From Clostridiales bacterium (lineage in GTDB: Bacteria > Bacillota > Clostridia > Lachnospirales > Lachnospiraceae), in assembly GCA_021204765.1 (NCBI GenBank), contig JAJPYU010000046.1, forward strand, positions 1 to 14,355: a DNA stretch of 14,355 nt, written 5' to 3'. Under the pieces are notes generated by a model that searched no databases, was not told where the DNA came from, and worked only from the letters and a program-made list of their open reading frames with translations. This document shows positions 1 to 6,362 of this stretch, piece after piece. How positions within the stretch are numbered: the first letter of the stretch is position 1; each line of letters starts with the position of its first letter. The position numbers were made by a program, and so were the translations under genes.

Positions 1-1241
1 TCTTCATCCACGATCCAGGGAAGTCCCCATTTGTTCAGCGCTTCCATGTAGGGATCCGGGTCAAACTGCTCCACGGTAAACACGCCCGGCTTTTTCCAGA
101 GCCCGCTCACCACCATCATCGACCCGATCATGGCCGGCACGCCTGTCGTGTAGGAGACAGCCTGGGAACCGACCTCCTTATAGCATTCCTGATGATCGCA
201 GACATTGTAGATGTAGATGGTTTTTTCTTTTCCGTCTTTAACTCCCGTAAAAATACAGCCTATGTTGGTCTTCCCCACTGTGCGGGGGCCGAGGCTCGCG
301 GGATCGGGAAGAAGCGCTTTTAAAAACTGGATCGGGACGATCTGCTTTCCATCATAGTCTATGGGGGTAGTCGAGAGCATTCCCACATTTTCCAGACACT
401 TCATATGGGTCAGGTAACTCTGCCCGAAAGTCATGAAAAACCTGATCCGTTTCACGCCGGGGATGTTCTTCGCCAGCGACTCGATCTCCTCATGGTGCAG
501 AAGATACATATCTTTTTCCCCTACCTGGGGAAAATCGTATTCCCTCTTTATCGACATGGGAGGGACCTCCACCCAATGTCCGTCCTCCCAGTAAGAACCC
601 GGGGCGCTGACTTCCCGGAGATTGATCTCAGGATTAAAATTGGTGGCGAAGGGATAGCCGTGGTCTCCTCCGTTGCAGTCCAGGATATCTATATAATGAA
701 TCCTGTCAAAATAATGTTTTAAGGCGTAGGCCGTAAAAACACTGGTCACACCGGGGTCAAAACCGGTGCCAAGAAGGGCGGTAAGCCCCGCGTCCCTGAA
801 GCGGTCCTCATAAGCCCACTGCCATGAGTAATCAAAGTACGCTGAAAATCCCAGCTCGCTGCACCGCTTTTCGTAGACTGCCCGCCACCCGGGATCGTCT
901 GTATCCTCAGGCTCATAGTTCGCCGTATCGATATAGCTTACCCCGGCCGCCAGACAGGCATCCATTATTGTCAGGTCCTGATAGGGAAGAGCCACGTTTA
1001 AGACCGCGTCAGGCTGGTAATCCCTGATCAGCGCGGCAAGCTCATCCGCATTGCCCGCGTCGGTGCGGGCTGTGGAGATGACGGTTTTTGTGTTCGGCGC
1101 AAGTTCTCTGGCCAGTGCCTCGCATTTCGAGACGGTGCGGCTGGCGATCATAATCTCTGAAAACACTTCACTGTTCTGGCAGCATTTGGCGATGGCCACC
1201 CTGGCCACGCCGCCGCATCCGATAATCATAAGCCTGGACAT
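1..1241 (-). CDS. Saccharopine-dehydrogenase-like carboxy(nor)spermidine dehydrogenase, 3' end cut off
   Basis: Likely reductively condenses aspartate semialdehyde with a diamine (putrescine or diaminopropane, or agmatine in a related route) to a carboxylated triamine, using NAD(P)H in the cytoplasm. Seen: 413 codons from an ATG at 1241 to the window edge. Residues 8-13 read GCGGVA, the N-terminal Rossmann dinucleotide loop, and residues 156-166 read LLGTGFDPGVT, typical of the Lys9/carboxynorspermidine synthase family rather than lysine-pathway enzymes. A GGAGG site lies just upstream of the ATG. The family is usually about 400-420 residues, so only a short tail should be missing. The start lies 3 bp after the speE stop, so the two are almost surely cotranslated. 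Family and pathway follow from motifs and from the neighbouring decarboxylase and aminopropyltransferase. Which diamine is used cannot be read from the sequence. A carboxynorspermidine decarboxylase (nspC) would be expected just outside the window. Confidence 0.88.
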   Translation of the reverse strand, partial: MSRLMIIGCGGVARVAIAKCCQNSEVFSEIMIASRTVSKCEALARELAPNTKTVISTARTDAGNADELAALIRDYQPDAVLNVALPYQDLTIMDACLAAGVSYIDTANYEPEDTDDPGWRAVYEKRCSELGFSAYFDYSWQWAYEDRFRDAGLTALLGTGFDPGVTSVFTAYALKHYFDRIHYIDILDCNGGDHGYPFATNFNPEINLREVSAPGSYWEDGHWVEVPPMSIKREYDFPQVGEKDMYLLHHEEIESLAKNIPGVKRIRFFMTFGQSYLTHMKCLENVGMLSTTPIDYDGKQIVPIQFLKALLPDPASLGPRTVGKTNIGCIFTGVKDGKEKTIYIYNVCDHQECYKEVGSQAVSYTTGVPAMIGSMMVVSGLWKKPGVFTVEQFDPDPYMEALNKWGLPWIVDE

Positions 1242-1244
1242 GAT

Positions 1245-2096
1245 TTATTCCTCCTGTTTTAAAATATCCTCCACATATTTCGGGAGCATGAAGGCTCCCT
1301 TGTGCAGATGGGTGGTGTAATATCTGGTCTCAATATCCCGCTCCTTCCATCGTTTCGCATCCATATCCTTGATGGGATGGTACTTCTTTGAGGCAAACCC
1401 CAAAAGCCAGTAGCCGGAAGGACAGGTGGGTATGTGTGCCTGATAGACCCGGCTTATGGGAAAGCTGTGGCTGGCTCTGAAATGGATCAGGCGGCAGGAA
1501 TTCTCATCTTCTTCGTAAAACGGGCTCGGGTGCTGATAAACCATGATTCCGTCGTCTTTTAAGGCCTTGTAGCAGTTGCCGTAAAATTCCCGGGTAAAGA
1601 GTCCTGCCGAATGCCCCATGGGATCGATGGCATCGTTTATGATCAGGTCGTACTCATTTTCCTTTGTTCGGAGGAACTTCAATCCATCCACCGAGTACAG
1701 GTGAACCCTCGGGTCATCAAGCCCCACCGCGCTCTCCGGGAAAAACTCCCGGCAGATCTCCACATATCTCCAGTCCGGCTCGGTGACATCTATATGTTTG
1801 ATCTCCTTATAATTTAAGAGCATCTGGGCAACTCCGCCGTCCCCGCCTCCGATGACAAGCACTTTTTTTACATGGGGATGGACTGCCATGGGCACGTGGA
1901 CGATCATCTCCTTGTAGATAAACTCATCCTTCTCCGACATGACCAGCTTCCCGTCGGAGCTTAGGAACCTTCCGAACTCGTCTGAATCAAAGACGTCTAT
2001 TCTCTGAAACTGCGTCTGCTCCCCGAGAAGCTGTTTTTCAATCTTTACGGACACCTTGACATTGTCCGTGTGAAAATCCGAAAACCAAAGGTCCAT
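1245..2096 (-). CDS. speE: Polyamine aminopropyltransferase (spermidine synthase)
   Basis: Transfers the aminopropyl group of decarboxylated S-adenosylmethionine to putrescine or a similar amine, giving spermidine (or another triamine/tetraamine) plus methylthioadenosine; cytoplasmic. The 283-residue length is normal. Seen: nucleotide-binding loop GGGDGG at 83-88; an E-x-D pair (E106, D108) at the place where the family's EID binds the ribose; and the active-site stretch NDAIDP at 154-159, with D155 and D158 standing for the two conserved aspartates of DSxDP. The ATG at 2096 follows a GGGGGAGG ribosome site. It is the second gene of the operon, 23 bp after speA and 3 bp before the dehydrogenase gene. 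No speD (source of decarboxylated SAM) is visible in the window, and the exact amine acceptor is not predictable here. Confidence 0.93.
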   Translation of the reverse strand: MDLWFSDFHTDNVKVSVKIEKQLLGEQTQFQRIDVFDSDEFGRFLSSDGKLVMSEKDEFIYKEMIVHVPMAVHPHVKKVLVIGGGDGGVAQMLLNYKEIKHIDVTEPDWRYVEICREFFPESAVGLDDPRVHLYSVDGLKFLRTKENEYDLIINDAIDPMGHSAGLFTREFYGNCYKALKDDGIMVYQHPSPFYEEDENSCRLIHFRASHSFPISRVYQAHIPTCPSGYWLLGFASKKYHPIKDMDAKRWKERDIETRYYTTHLHKGAFMLPKYVEDILKQEE

Positions 2097-2119
2097 TTTC
2101 CTCCCCCTTTCCTGTCAGT

Positions 2120-3592
2120 CTAGTCCTTCCAGATCTGCCGGTCATCGACAAGGACATTCAAATACTCCACGTTGGGATCCTCCATGCCCTGGAGGGAGCA
2201 CCCCTTATCCTTGGCGTAAAGGATATACTCTATGATCTCCCGGGTGATCATCTCCCCGGGAGCGAGGATCGGAATCCCCGGAGGGTAGCACATGACAAAT
2301 TCTCCGCAGGTGCGGCCCTCTGCCTGACGGATCGGCAGGTAATCCTTCTCGGCGTAAAAAGCCGCCTGGGGCGAGTCGAGAACGATGGGATTGATATACT
2401 CGGTGTTGAGCATCCTGGCGGGATCCCCGGAATAACGGCGCTTGATATCGTCCAGAGCACCCACAAGGCGTTCGATATTCTGCATATTGTCACCGATGGA
2501 AATGTAGGCCAGAATATTGGTGATATCCCCCAGCTCAATCTGGATATCGTACTCATCCCGGAGAAGATCGTACACCTCAATACCGGCCAGCCCGATGCTT
2601 CTCGTATACACGGACAGTTTCGTCACATCGAAATCAAACACGCTGTCGTGATTTATGAGCTCTTTGCCGTAGGCGTAATATCCTCCGATATCGTTTATCT
2701 CCTCTCTGGCGTACTCAGCCATTTTGACGACTTCCCTGAATGAATCCTCCCCGCGAAGGGCGAGATTCCGCCTGGAAATATCAAGGCTCGAAATGAGCAG
2801 ATAGGAAGCGCTGGTCGTCTGTGTCAGGTTGATGACCTGGTGGACATACTCCCAGTTGACCTGCTTACCGGTCAGGAGCAGCGAGCTCTGGGTCAGGCTT
2901 CCGCCGGATTTGTGCATTGACACGGCGGCCATGTCGGCCCCCGCCTCCATGGCGCTTACCGGGAGCTCATCGCCGAAATAAAAATGTGTCCCGTGGGCCT
3001 CGTCCGCCAGAACAAGCATCTCGTATTTGTGGGCCAGCTTCACTATGGACTTTATATCGGAACAGATGCCGTAGTAAGTGGGGTTGTTTACCAACACAGC
3101 CACCGCTCCGGGATTTTTGATGATCGCCTGCTCCACCTCTGAGACTTTCATCCCCAGGGAGATTCCCAGCTTCTCATCGACCTCCGGGTTCACATACACC
3201 GGTATGGCCCCGCAGAGCACCAGGGCGTTTATGACACTTTTATGTACATTTCTGGGGAGAATGATCTTGTCCCCGGCGTGGCACACTGACAACACCATGC
3301 TTTGCACCGCGGATGTGGTGCCGCCCACCATGAAAAACGCGTGGTCCGCGCCGAAAGCGTCCGCCGCCAGTTCCTCCGCCTCTCTGATCACGGAGATAGG
3401 CTGGCACAGATTGTCCAGGGGGCGCATGGAATTGACATCTATACCCACACATTTCTCCCCGAGAAAATCCACCAGTTCAGGGTTCCCGTGTCCCCTCTTG
3501 TGTCCCGGGACGTCAAAGGGAACCACCCTTCTTTTCTTTAAGCGCTCCAAAGCTTCATAAACGGGAGCGCTTTTCTGCAATACTGCGTTCAT
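2120..3592 (-). CDS. speA: Orn/Lys/Arg decarboxylase, fold type I PLP enzyme
   Basis: Decarboxylates a basic amino acid, arginine (to agmatine) being most likely in this context, although lysine or ornithine cannot be excluded. It feeds the aminopropyltransferase and dehydrogenase encoded downstream. Seen (490 residues): N-terminal PFDVPGHKRG at 25-34; PLP phosphate-binding region VGGTTSAVQ at 89-97; LADEAHG at 195-201, with D197 expected to hold the pyridine nitrogen; and SMHKSGGSLTQ at 225-235, with K228 the Schiff-base lysine. The reading frame is open to 3736, but the ATG at 3592 is chosen because AAAGGAG lies 8 bases before it and the family N-terminus starts there. The extra upstream residues are Cys-rich and unlike the family. 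It is the first gene of the operon, behind a long structured leader. The gene symbol follows the common clostridial annotation; substrate specificity is inferred. Confidence 0.9.
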   Translation of the reverse strand: MNAVLQKSAPVYEALERLKKRRVVPFDVPGHKRGHGNPELVDFLGEKCVGIDVNSMRPLDNLCQPISVIREAEELAADAFGADHAFFMVGGTTSAVQSMVLSVCHAGDKIILPRNVHKSVINALVLCGAIPVYVNPEVDEKLGISLGMKVSEVEQAIIKNPGAVAVLVNNPTYYGICSDIKSIVKLAHKYEMLVLADEAHGTHFYFGDELPVSAMEAGADMAAVSMHKSGGSLTQSSLLLTGKQVNWEYVHQVINLTQTTSASYLLISSLDISRRNLALRGEDSFREVVKMAEYAREEINDIGGYYAYGKELINHDSVFDFDVTKLSVYTRSIGLAGIEVYDLLRDEYDIQIELGDITNILAYISIGDNMQNIERLVGALDDIKRRYSGDPARMLNTEYINPIVLDSPQAAFYAEKDYLPIRQAEGRTCGEFVMCYPPGIPILAPGEMITREIIEYILYAKDKGCSLQGMEDPNVEYLNVLVDDRQIWKD

Positions 3593-4031
3593 GACCTGTA
3601 CTCCTTTCCTGATAACCCCTTGCGGCAGGAGACCAAAAGCTTCTGTCACATAGAGAGATTGTGCCTGCGCAGTCGACCCACGCGGGCAGGCTGCGCAGCA
3701 ACAAAAAAGCAGGCGATATGTCATCGCCCGCATCATCCGAAAAGCAAAACCACACAGTACTCCCTGTCAAAAGGGAAACGCGTCACACTCCGGCAGTGTA
3801 AAAGCCACTGCGAAGATAAGCATCAACGCCTGTCCCGAAAGAAAAATCCCGCTTACCGGATGATAAGACGGACAAACATATCCATCGATTCACTGGAAGC
3901 AGGAAACGCAGTCTCAAAAAAGAGCGGACTTATCCGGGAGGCATCTGTTTTCGCTTCCAAAGCTCTGACTTCGTATACTACCGTCTAAGTCCACAATCTT
4001 CACCTCACTTTGCTTATAAGATAAATTCATC
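3593..4031 (-). promoter_or_regulatory. Long structured 5' leader of the polyamine operon, riboswitch-like
   Basis: No credible gene lies here; a 122-codon plus-strand frame (3620-3988) lacks a ribosome site and family signature. Read on the minus strand from the predicted start near 4031, three blocks are visible. First, GGACTTA (3986-3992) pairs with TAAGTCC (3926-3932), followed shortly by a T-run at 3916-3921. Second, ATCATCCG (3857-3864) pairs perfectly with CGGATGAT (3732-3739), closing a 133-nt domain. Inside it, GTAAGC/GCTTAT (3851-3856 with 3816-3821) abuts the closing stem, and GCAGTG/CACTGC forms a hairpin at 3793-3811. Third, the 3' foot of the closing stem directly touches an intrinsic terminator (3703-3731). 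A further hairpin, CTGCGCAG with CTGCGCAG (3665-3672 and 3691-3698), lies between the terminator and the speA ribosome site. The layout resembles an aptamer plus expression platform. I recognise no lysine, SAM, guanidine or T-box consensus, so the ligand is unknown. Confidence 0.6.
3703..3731 (-). terminator. Intrinsic terminator inside the speA leader
   Basis: On the minus strand GCGGGCGAT and ATCGCCTGC form a 9-bp stem (one G-U pair) with a 5-nt loop, directly followed by six Ts. The G-U pair would be an A-C mismatch on the plus strand, which supports the minus orientation. It lies about 110 bp upstream of the speA start and downstream of the operon promoter, so it should cut expression unless it is relieved; it is probably an attenuator. 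Confidence 0.8.
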
Positions 4032-4037
4032 CGGCTA

Positions 4038-4066
4038 AGTATAGCGCGAAGTTTTCGGATGGTCAA
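4038..4066 (-). promoter_or_regulatory. Sigma-A type promoter of the polyamine operon
   Basis: On the minus strand TTGACC (4061-4066) and TATACT (4038-4043) are separated by exactly 17 bp, five of six bases matching consensus in each box. Transcription should start near 4031, giving the roughly 440-nt leader described separately. It is divergent from a plus-strand promoter about 20 bp away (4085-4113). Confidence 0.8.
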
Positions 4067-4084
4067 GTCAGTGTAAAAAAAGTC

Positions 4085-4113
4085 TTGACAAAAAACCTTA
4101 GGAATTATATAGC
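4085..4113 (+). promoter_or_regulatory. Probable promoter of the dihydrouridine synthase gene
   Basis: A perfect TTGACA (4085-4090) is followed after 17 bp by TATAGC (4108-4113); the run TATATA at 4106 overlaps it with a shorter spacer. It would transcribe through the structured element at 4168-4320 into the dus gene, so the element sits in that gene's untranslated leader. The weak -10 box keeps confidence moderate. Confidence 0.55.
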
Positions 4114-4167
4114 ATGATTATGGAGATGAGATAACTACCGGAATAACTCTCAAAAGGATAAGCCCGG

Positions 4168-4320
4168 GTTACTTTTCACTCCCGCACCAGGCACTCCGCT
4201 GCCGGTGCGGGAAGAACACATAAATTAAGCCAAAGCAGCACCCGCCTCGCCGTGGCGACTTTAAATGCGGGTGCTGCAGTTGCATTTCAGGCGTCAGCTG
4301 GCTGACGTCTGAAATGTAAC
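4168..4320 (+). mobile_element. MITE-like structured repeat, copy A, with 8-bp target duplication
   Basis: This 153-bp element has ends GTTACTTTTCA and TGAAATGTAAC, terminal inverted repeats of 11 bp with one mismatch. It is flanked by the perfect direct repeat AAGCCCGG (4160-4167 and 4321-4328), the expected trace of insertion with an 8-bp duplication. Inside are three hairpins. Stem 1: CCCGCACC/GGTGCGGG (4181-4188, 4204-4211), extended by GGCA/TGCC around loop CTCCGC. Stem 2: GCAGCACCCGC/GCGGGTGCTGC (4235-4245, 4267-4277). Stem 3: 19 bp with loop CTGG (4279-4297, 4302-4320), with two G-U pairs when read on the plus strand. There is no coding sequence. A second copy lies at 6180-6333. It occupies the leader of the dus gene. 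The parent transposon is unknown. Confidence 0.82.
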
Positions 4321-4365
4321 AAGCCCGGAAAGCTATTAAAGAAGAAAACAGATGAAGGAGTGGCT

Positions 4366-5319
4366 ATGAAGTTTTATTTTGCCCCGCTGGAGGGGATAAA
4401 CGGATATATCTACAGGAATGCCCAGGCGGATTATTTCCCAAAGGCGGACAAATATTTTTCTCCCTTTCTGTCCCCGGGACTTAAGAAACGGCTGACGCCC
4501 AAGGATCTTCGGGACGTCTCTCCGGAAAATAATAAGGGAATAAATCTGGTACCCCAGATAATGGCAAAGGATGCAATAGTGTTCGTCGAGACAGCGAAGG
4601 AGCTGGAGGCATTGGGCTATAAAGAAGTAAATCTCAATCTGGGCTGCCCCTCAAAGACTGTGGTGACCAAGGGGCGGGGCGCCGGGCTTTTAGCTGATCC
4701 GGAGAAGCTGGACCGGCTTCTCTCTGATATATTTGAGGGACTTGTCGGTACCGGGATTAATATTTCCCTGAAGACCCGGATAGGGATGAGTGATCCGGAG
4801 GAGTTTGTGCGTATCCTTGGGATCTATGACCGGTACCCGGCTGGTGAGCTGATCATCCATCCCCGCCTCCAGGAGGACTATTACGGCAATCATCCGAATA
4901 TGGAGATGTTTTCCTATGCTTTGGAGCATACCTCGCTGCCCGTAGTGTACAATGGGGATATTTTTACCGCAGAGCTGTACCGTAAATTCCACCATGAGTA
5001 TCCGCAGGTGGATGCGGTGATGATGGGTCGGGGAGTACTGGTGAATCCGGCCCTGTTTGGTGAAGTGAGAGACGAGTCAGGAGAATACTGCCTTGAAAAA
5101 GACATACTAAAAGCGTTTCACGACCGCATACTGGCTGATTACAGTCAGGTCCTCTATGGGGAAAAAGTGATACTTTTCAAAATGAAGGAGCTTATGACCT
5201 ACATGGTCCACTCCTTTGAAAATTCCGAAAAATATGCCAAACGCATCCGCAAGGCCCAGACCGTGGCAGATTATACTGCGGCGGTGGACAGGCTCTTTGC
5301 GGAATGTGAGTTGAAATAA
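4366..5319 (+). CDS. tRNA-dihydrouridine synthase family protein
   Basis: FMN-dependent enzyme expected to reduce uridines in tRNA D-loops to dihydrouridine, using NADPH. Seen (317 residues, usual for the family): FAPLEGINGYIYR at 5-17, the TIM-barrel start with the flavin site; NLNLGCPSKTVVTKG at 89-103, with C94 the catalytic cysteine; LKTRIG at 135-140; IIHPRL at 163-168, where most Dus proteins have HGRT; VVYNGDI at 193-199; and MMGRGVLVNP at 219-228, the phosphate-binding end. The ATG at 4366 is chosen because AAGGAG (4355-4360) stands 5 bp before it; the in-frame GTG at 4360 is part of that site. The gene stands alone, between the copy A element and a convergent HAD gene whose terminator overlaps its stop region. 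It belongs to the DusB/DusC-like group, but which uridine it modifies cannot be told. Confidence 0.9.
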   Translation: MKFYFAPLEGINGYIYRNAQADYFPKADKYFSPFLSPGLKKRLTPKDLRDVSPENNKGINLVPQIMAKDAIVFVETAKELEALGYKEVNLNLGCPSKTVVTKGRGAGLLADPEKLDRLLSDIFEGLVGTGINISLKTRIGMSDPEEFVRILGIYDRYPAGELIIHPRLQEDYYGNHPNMEMFSYALEHTSLPVVYNGDIFTAELYRKFHHEYPQVDAVMMGRGVLVNPALFGEVRDESGEYCLEKDILKAFHDRILADYSQVLYGEKVILFKMKELMTYMVHSFENSEKYAKRIRKAQTVADYTAAVDRLFAECELK

Positions 5320-5346
5320 AAATTGTGCAACGGGCCGTTGCACAAT
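5314..5346 (-). terminator. Intrinsic terminator of the HAD gene, abutting the dus stop
   Basis: ATTGTGCAAC (5322-5331) and GTTGCACAAT (5337-5346) form a perfect 10-bp stem with a GGGCC loop. On the minus strand the stem is followed by TTTTTATTTC, so it ends HAD transcripts that stop 45 bp earlier. On the plus strand no T-run follows, so it may only weakly end dus transcription. The T-run overlaps the dus stop codon. Confidence 0.8.
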
Positions 5347-5390
5347 CAGGATAGTAGATATTGGGAACAGATATCGAGGAATATCAGGGA

Positions 5391-6095
5391 TTAGCAACTG
5401 TGGATGAATTTCATCATTGCCTCAAAGTCTCCGTGGGGGTAGAGACTGATGTCATCATTCTTTCTGTTTAAGAGGCAGTCAGTCAGCAGGAATACTCCCA
5501 TGCCAACTTTCACAGCGGACATATCCTCGTAGACATCGTTTCCCACCATGAGGCAGTCCCCCGGAGCAGCCCCGATGCGCCGAGCCACCTCCGTAAAATA
5601 TTTGGGATTGGGCTTGCTGCAGCCGATATTCTCATAGGTGGTGATAAGCTCAAAATCAGAAGGCTCCAGACCCGCCCAGCGTATGCGGCTCTCCGTGGCG
5701 ATGGCGGGGAAGATGGGGCTGGTGGCCAGGACGACGCCGTAGCCCTCCCTCTGCAGCTCATGCACTGCGCCAATGGCCTTTTGGTTCACGCCGCAAAACA
5801 TCTTCGCCTGCTGGAAGTCGTTTAGGTAGAAATCTTCGTAGTGGGGCATATCTTTCAGGGATTCCTCACCGTAAATGCCGGCGTAGGTCCTCCAGAAGGC
5901 GGCCTCATTTGAGCAGCTGCCGTCATTTTTCATCATGGCAAAGGTGCCTTTCCATATGGAATCGATGAGCTTCTCCGGGTCATAACCGTAATTCGCCATC
6001 TTCGCAGCGAGAAACTTGAAGTATCCGTTGGTGAATTCATCCTGATCCATGGGCAGGAGAGTCCCATCCAGGTCAAATAAAATCTTCTTATACAT
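5391..6095 (-). CDS. HAD-superfamily hydrolase (phosphatase-like)
   Basis: Probably a cytoplasmic phosphatase acting on a small phosphorylated metabolite; the substrate cannot be read from the sequence. Seen (234 residues): motif I DLDGTLL at 8-14, with nucleophile D8 and acid/base D10; motif II around LATSPIF at 123-129 (T125/S126); motif III lysine K161 in CSKPNPKYF; and motif IV MVGNDVYEDM at 183-192, with D187 and D191 binding magnesium. The insert between motifs I and II is helical and about 100 residues long, as in subclass I HAD proteins. The frame stays open to 6206, but the ATG at 6095 has AAGGAG six bases before it and begins right at the HAD fold. It has its own promoter (6115-6143) and terminator (5314-5346), so it appears monocistronic. 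Confidence 0.9.
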   Translation of the reverse strand: MYKKILFDLDGTLLPMDQDEFTNGYFKFLAAKMANYGYDPEKLIDSIWKGTFAMMKNDGSCSNEAAFWRTYAGIYGEESLKDMPHYEDFYLNDFQQAKMFCGVNQKAIGAVHELQREGYGVVLATSPIFPAIATESRIRWAGLEPSDFELITTYENIGCSKPNPKYFTEVARRIGAAPGDCLMVGNDVYEDMSAVKVGMGVFLLTDCLLNRKNDDISLYPHGDFEAMMKFIHSC

Positions 6096-6114
6096 AGCGT
6101 GCTCCTTTTTTTCA

Positions 6115-6143
6115 ATAATACCACGGAAAAAGCCCTCTGGCAA
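6115..6143 (-). promoter_or_regulatory. Promoter of the HAD gene, with its -35 inside a terminator hairpin
   Basis: On the minus strand TTGCCA (6138-6143) and TATTAT (6115-6120) are 17 bp apart, and the -10 is preceded by TGG, an extended -10. The predicted start near 6108 would leave a leader of only about 13 nt, beginning at the ribosome site. The -35 box is formed by the loop-proximal part of the queD terminator hairpin. Confidence 0.6.
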
Positions 6144-6155
6144 ATGCCAGAGGGC
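6127..6155 (-). terminator. Intrinsic terminator of the perR-queD operon
   Basis: GCCCTCTGGC and GCCAGAGGGC form a perfect 10-bp stem (6132-6141, 6146-6155) with a 4-nt loop, followed on the minus strand by TTTTTCC. It lies about 210 bp past the stop of the QueD-like gene, beyond the copy B element, which suggests that the element was inserted between the gene and its terminator. Confidence 0.88.
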
Positions 6156-6179
6156 AAATTGAATCATTGAAGTCAGGCC

Positions 6180-6333
6180 TTTATTTTTCAGGCCCGCGCC
6201 AAGCACTCCGCTGCTGGCGCGGTGAAAATGAGTGAATTATGCCAAAACAGCACCCGCCTCGCCGAAGGCGACTTTAAATGCGGGTGCTGTAGCTGCATTT
6301 CAGGCGTCAGCTGGCTGACGTTTGAAATGCAGC
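6180..6333 (+). mobile_element. MITE-like structured repeat, copy B
   Basis: A second copy (154 bp) of the element at 4168-4320, in the same orientation. The right end TGAAATGCAGC matches copy A's end at 9 of 11 bases; the left end TTTATTTTTCA is more decayed. The flanks GTCAGGCC (6172-6179) and GTCGGGTC (6334-6341) match at six of eight bases, both differences being transitions, so this may be an older target duplication. All three hairpins are kept. Stem 1 is CCGCGCC/GGCGCGG plus AGCA/TGCT around the identical CTCCGC loop. Stem 2 is ACAGCACCCGC/GCGGGTGCTGT. Stem 3 is 19 bp with the same CTGG loop. Several pairs changed on both sides relative to copy A. It lies in the 3' untranslated region of the QueD-like gene, antisense to it. 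Confidence 0.78.
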
Positions 6334-6362
6334 GTCGGGTCTATGGTATGCAGACCTTTATT

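Noticed and set aside
405..1320. Several plus-strand frames (e.g. 405-722, 824-1027, 1051-1320) opposite the dehydrogenase gene
   Set aside because: They are antisense shadows of a minus-strand gene with clear family motifs and a ribosome site.
3620..3988. 122-codon plus-strand open frame in the speA leader region
   Set aside because: No ribosome site, skewed Lys/Arg/Ser/Thr composition without a recognisable motif, and it runs antisense to a well-supported leader with stems and a terminator.
3593..4031. T-box or lysine riboswitch in the speA leader
   Set aside because: No T-box GGGTGG...CCGCG core and no lysine-element consensus seen on the minus strand.
5322..5346. Terminator for dus on the plus strand
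   Set aside because: No T-run follows the stem on that strand; the T-run lies on the minus-strand side, so it is assigned to the HAD gene.
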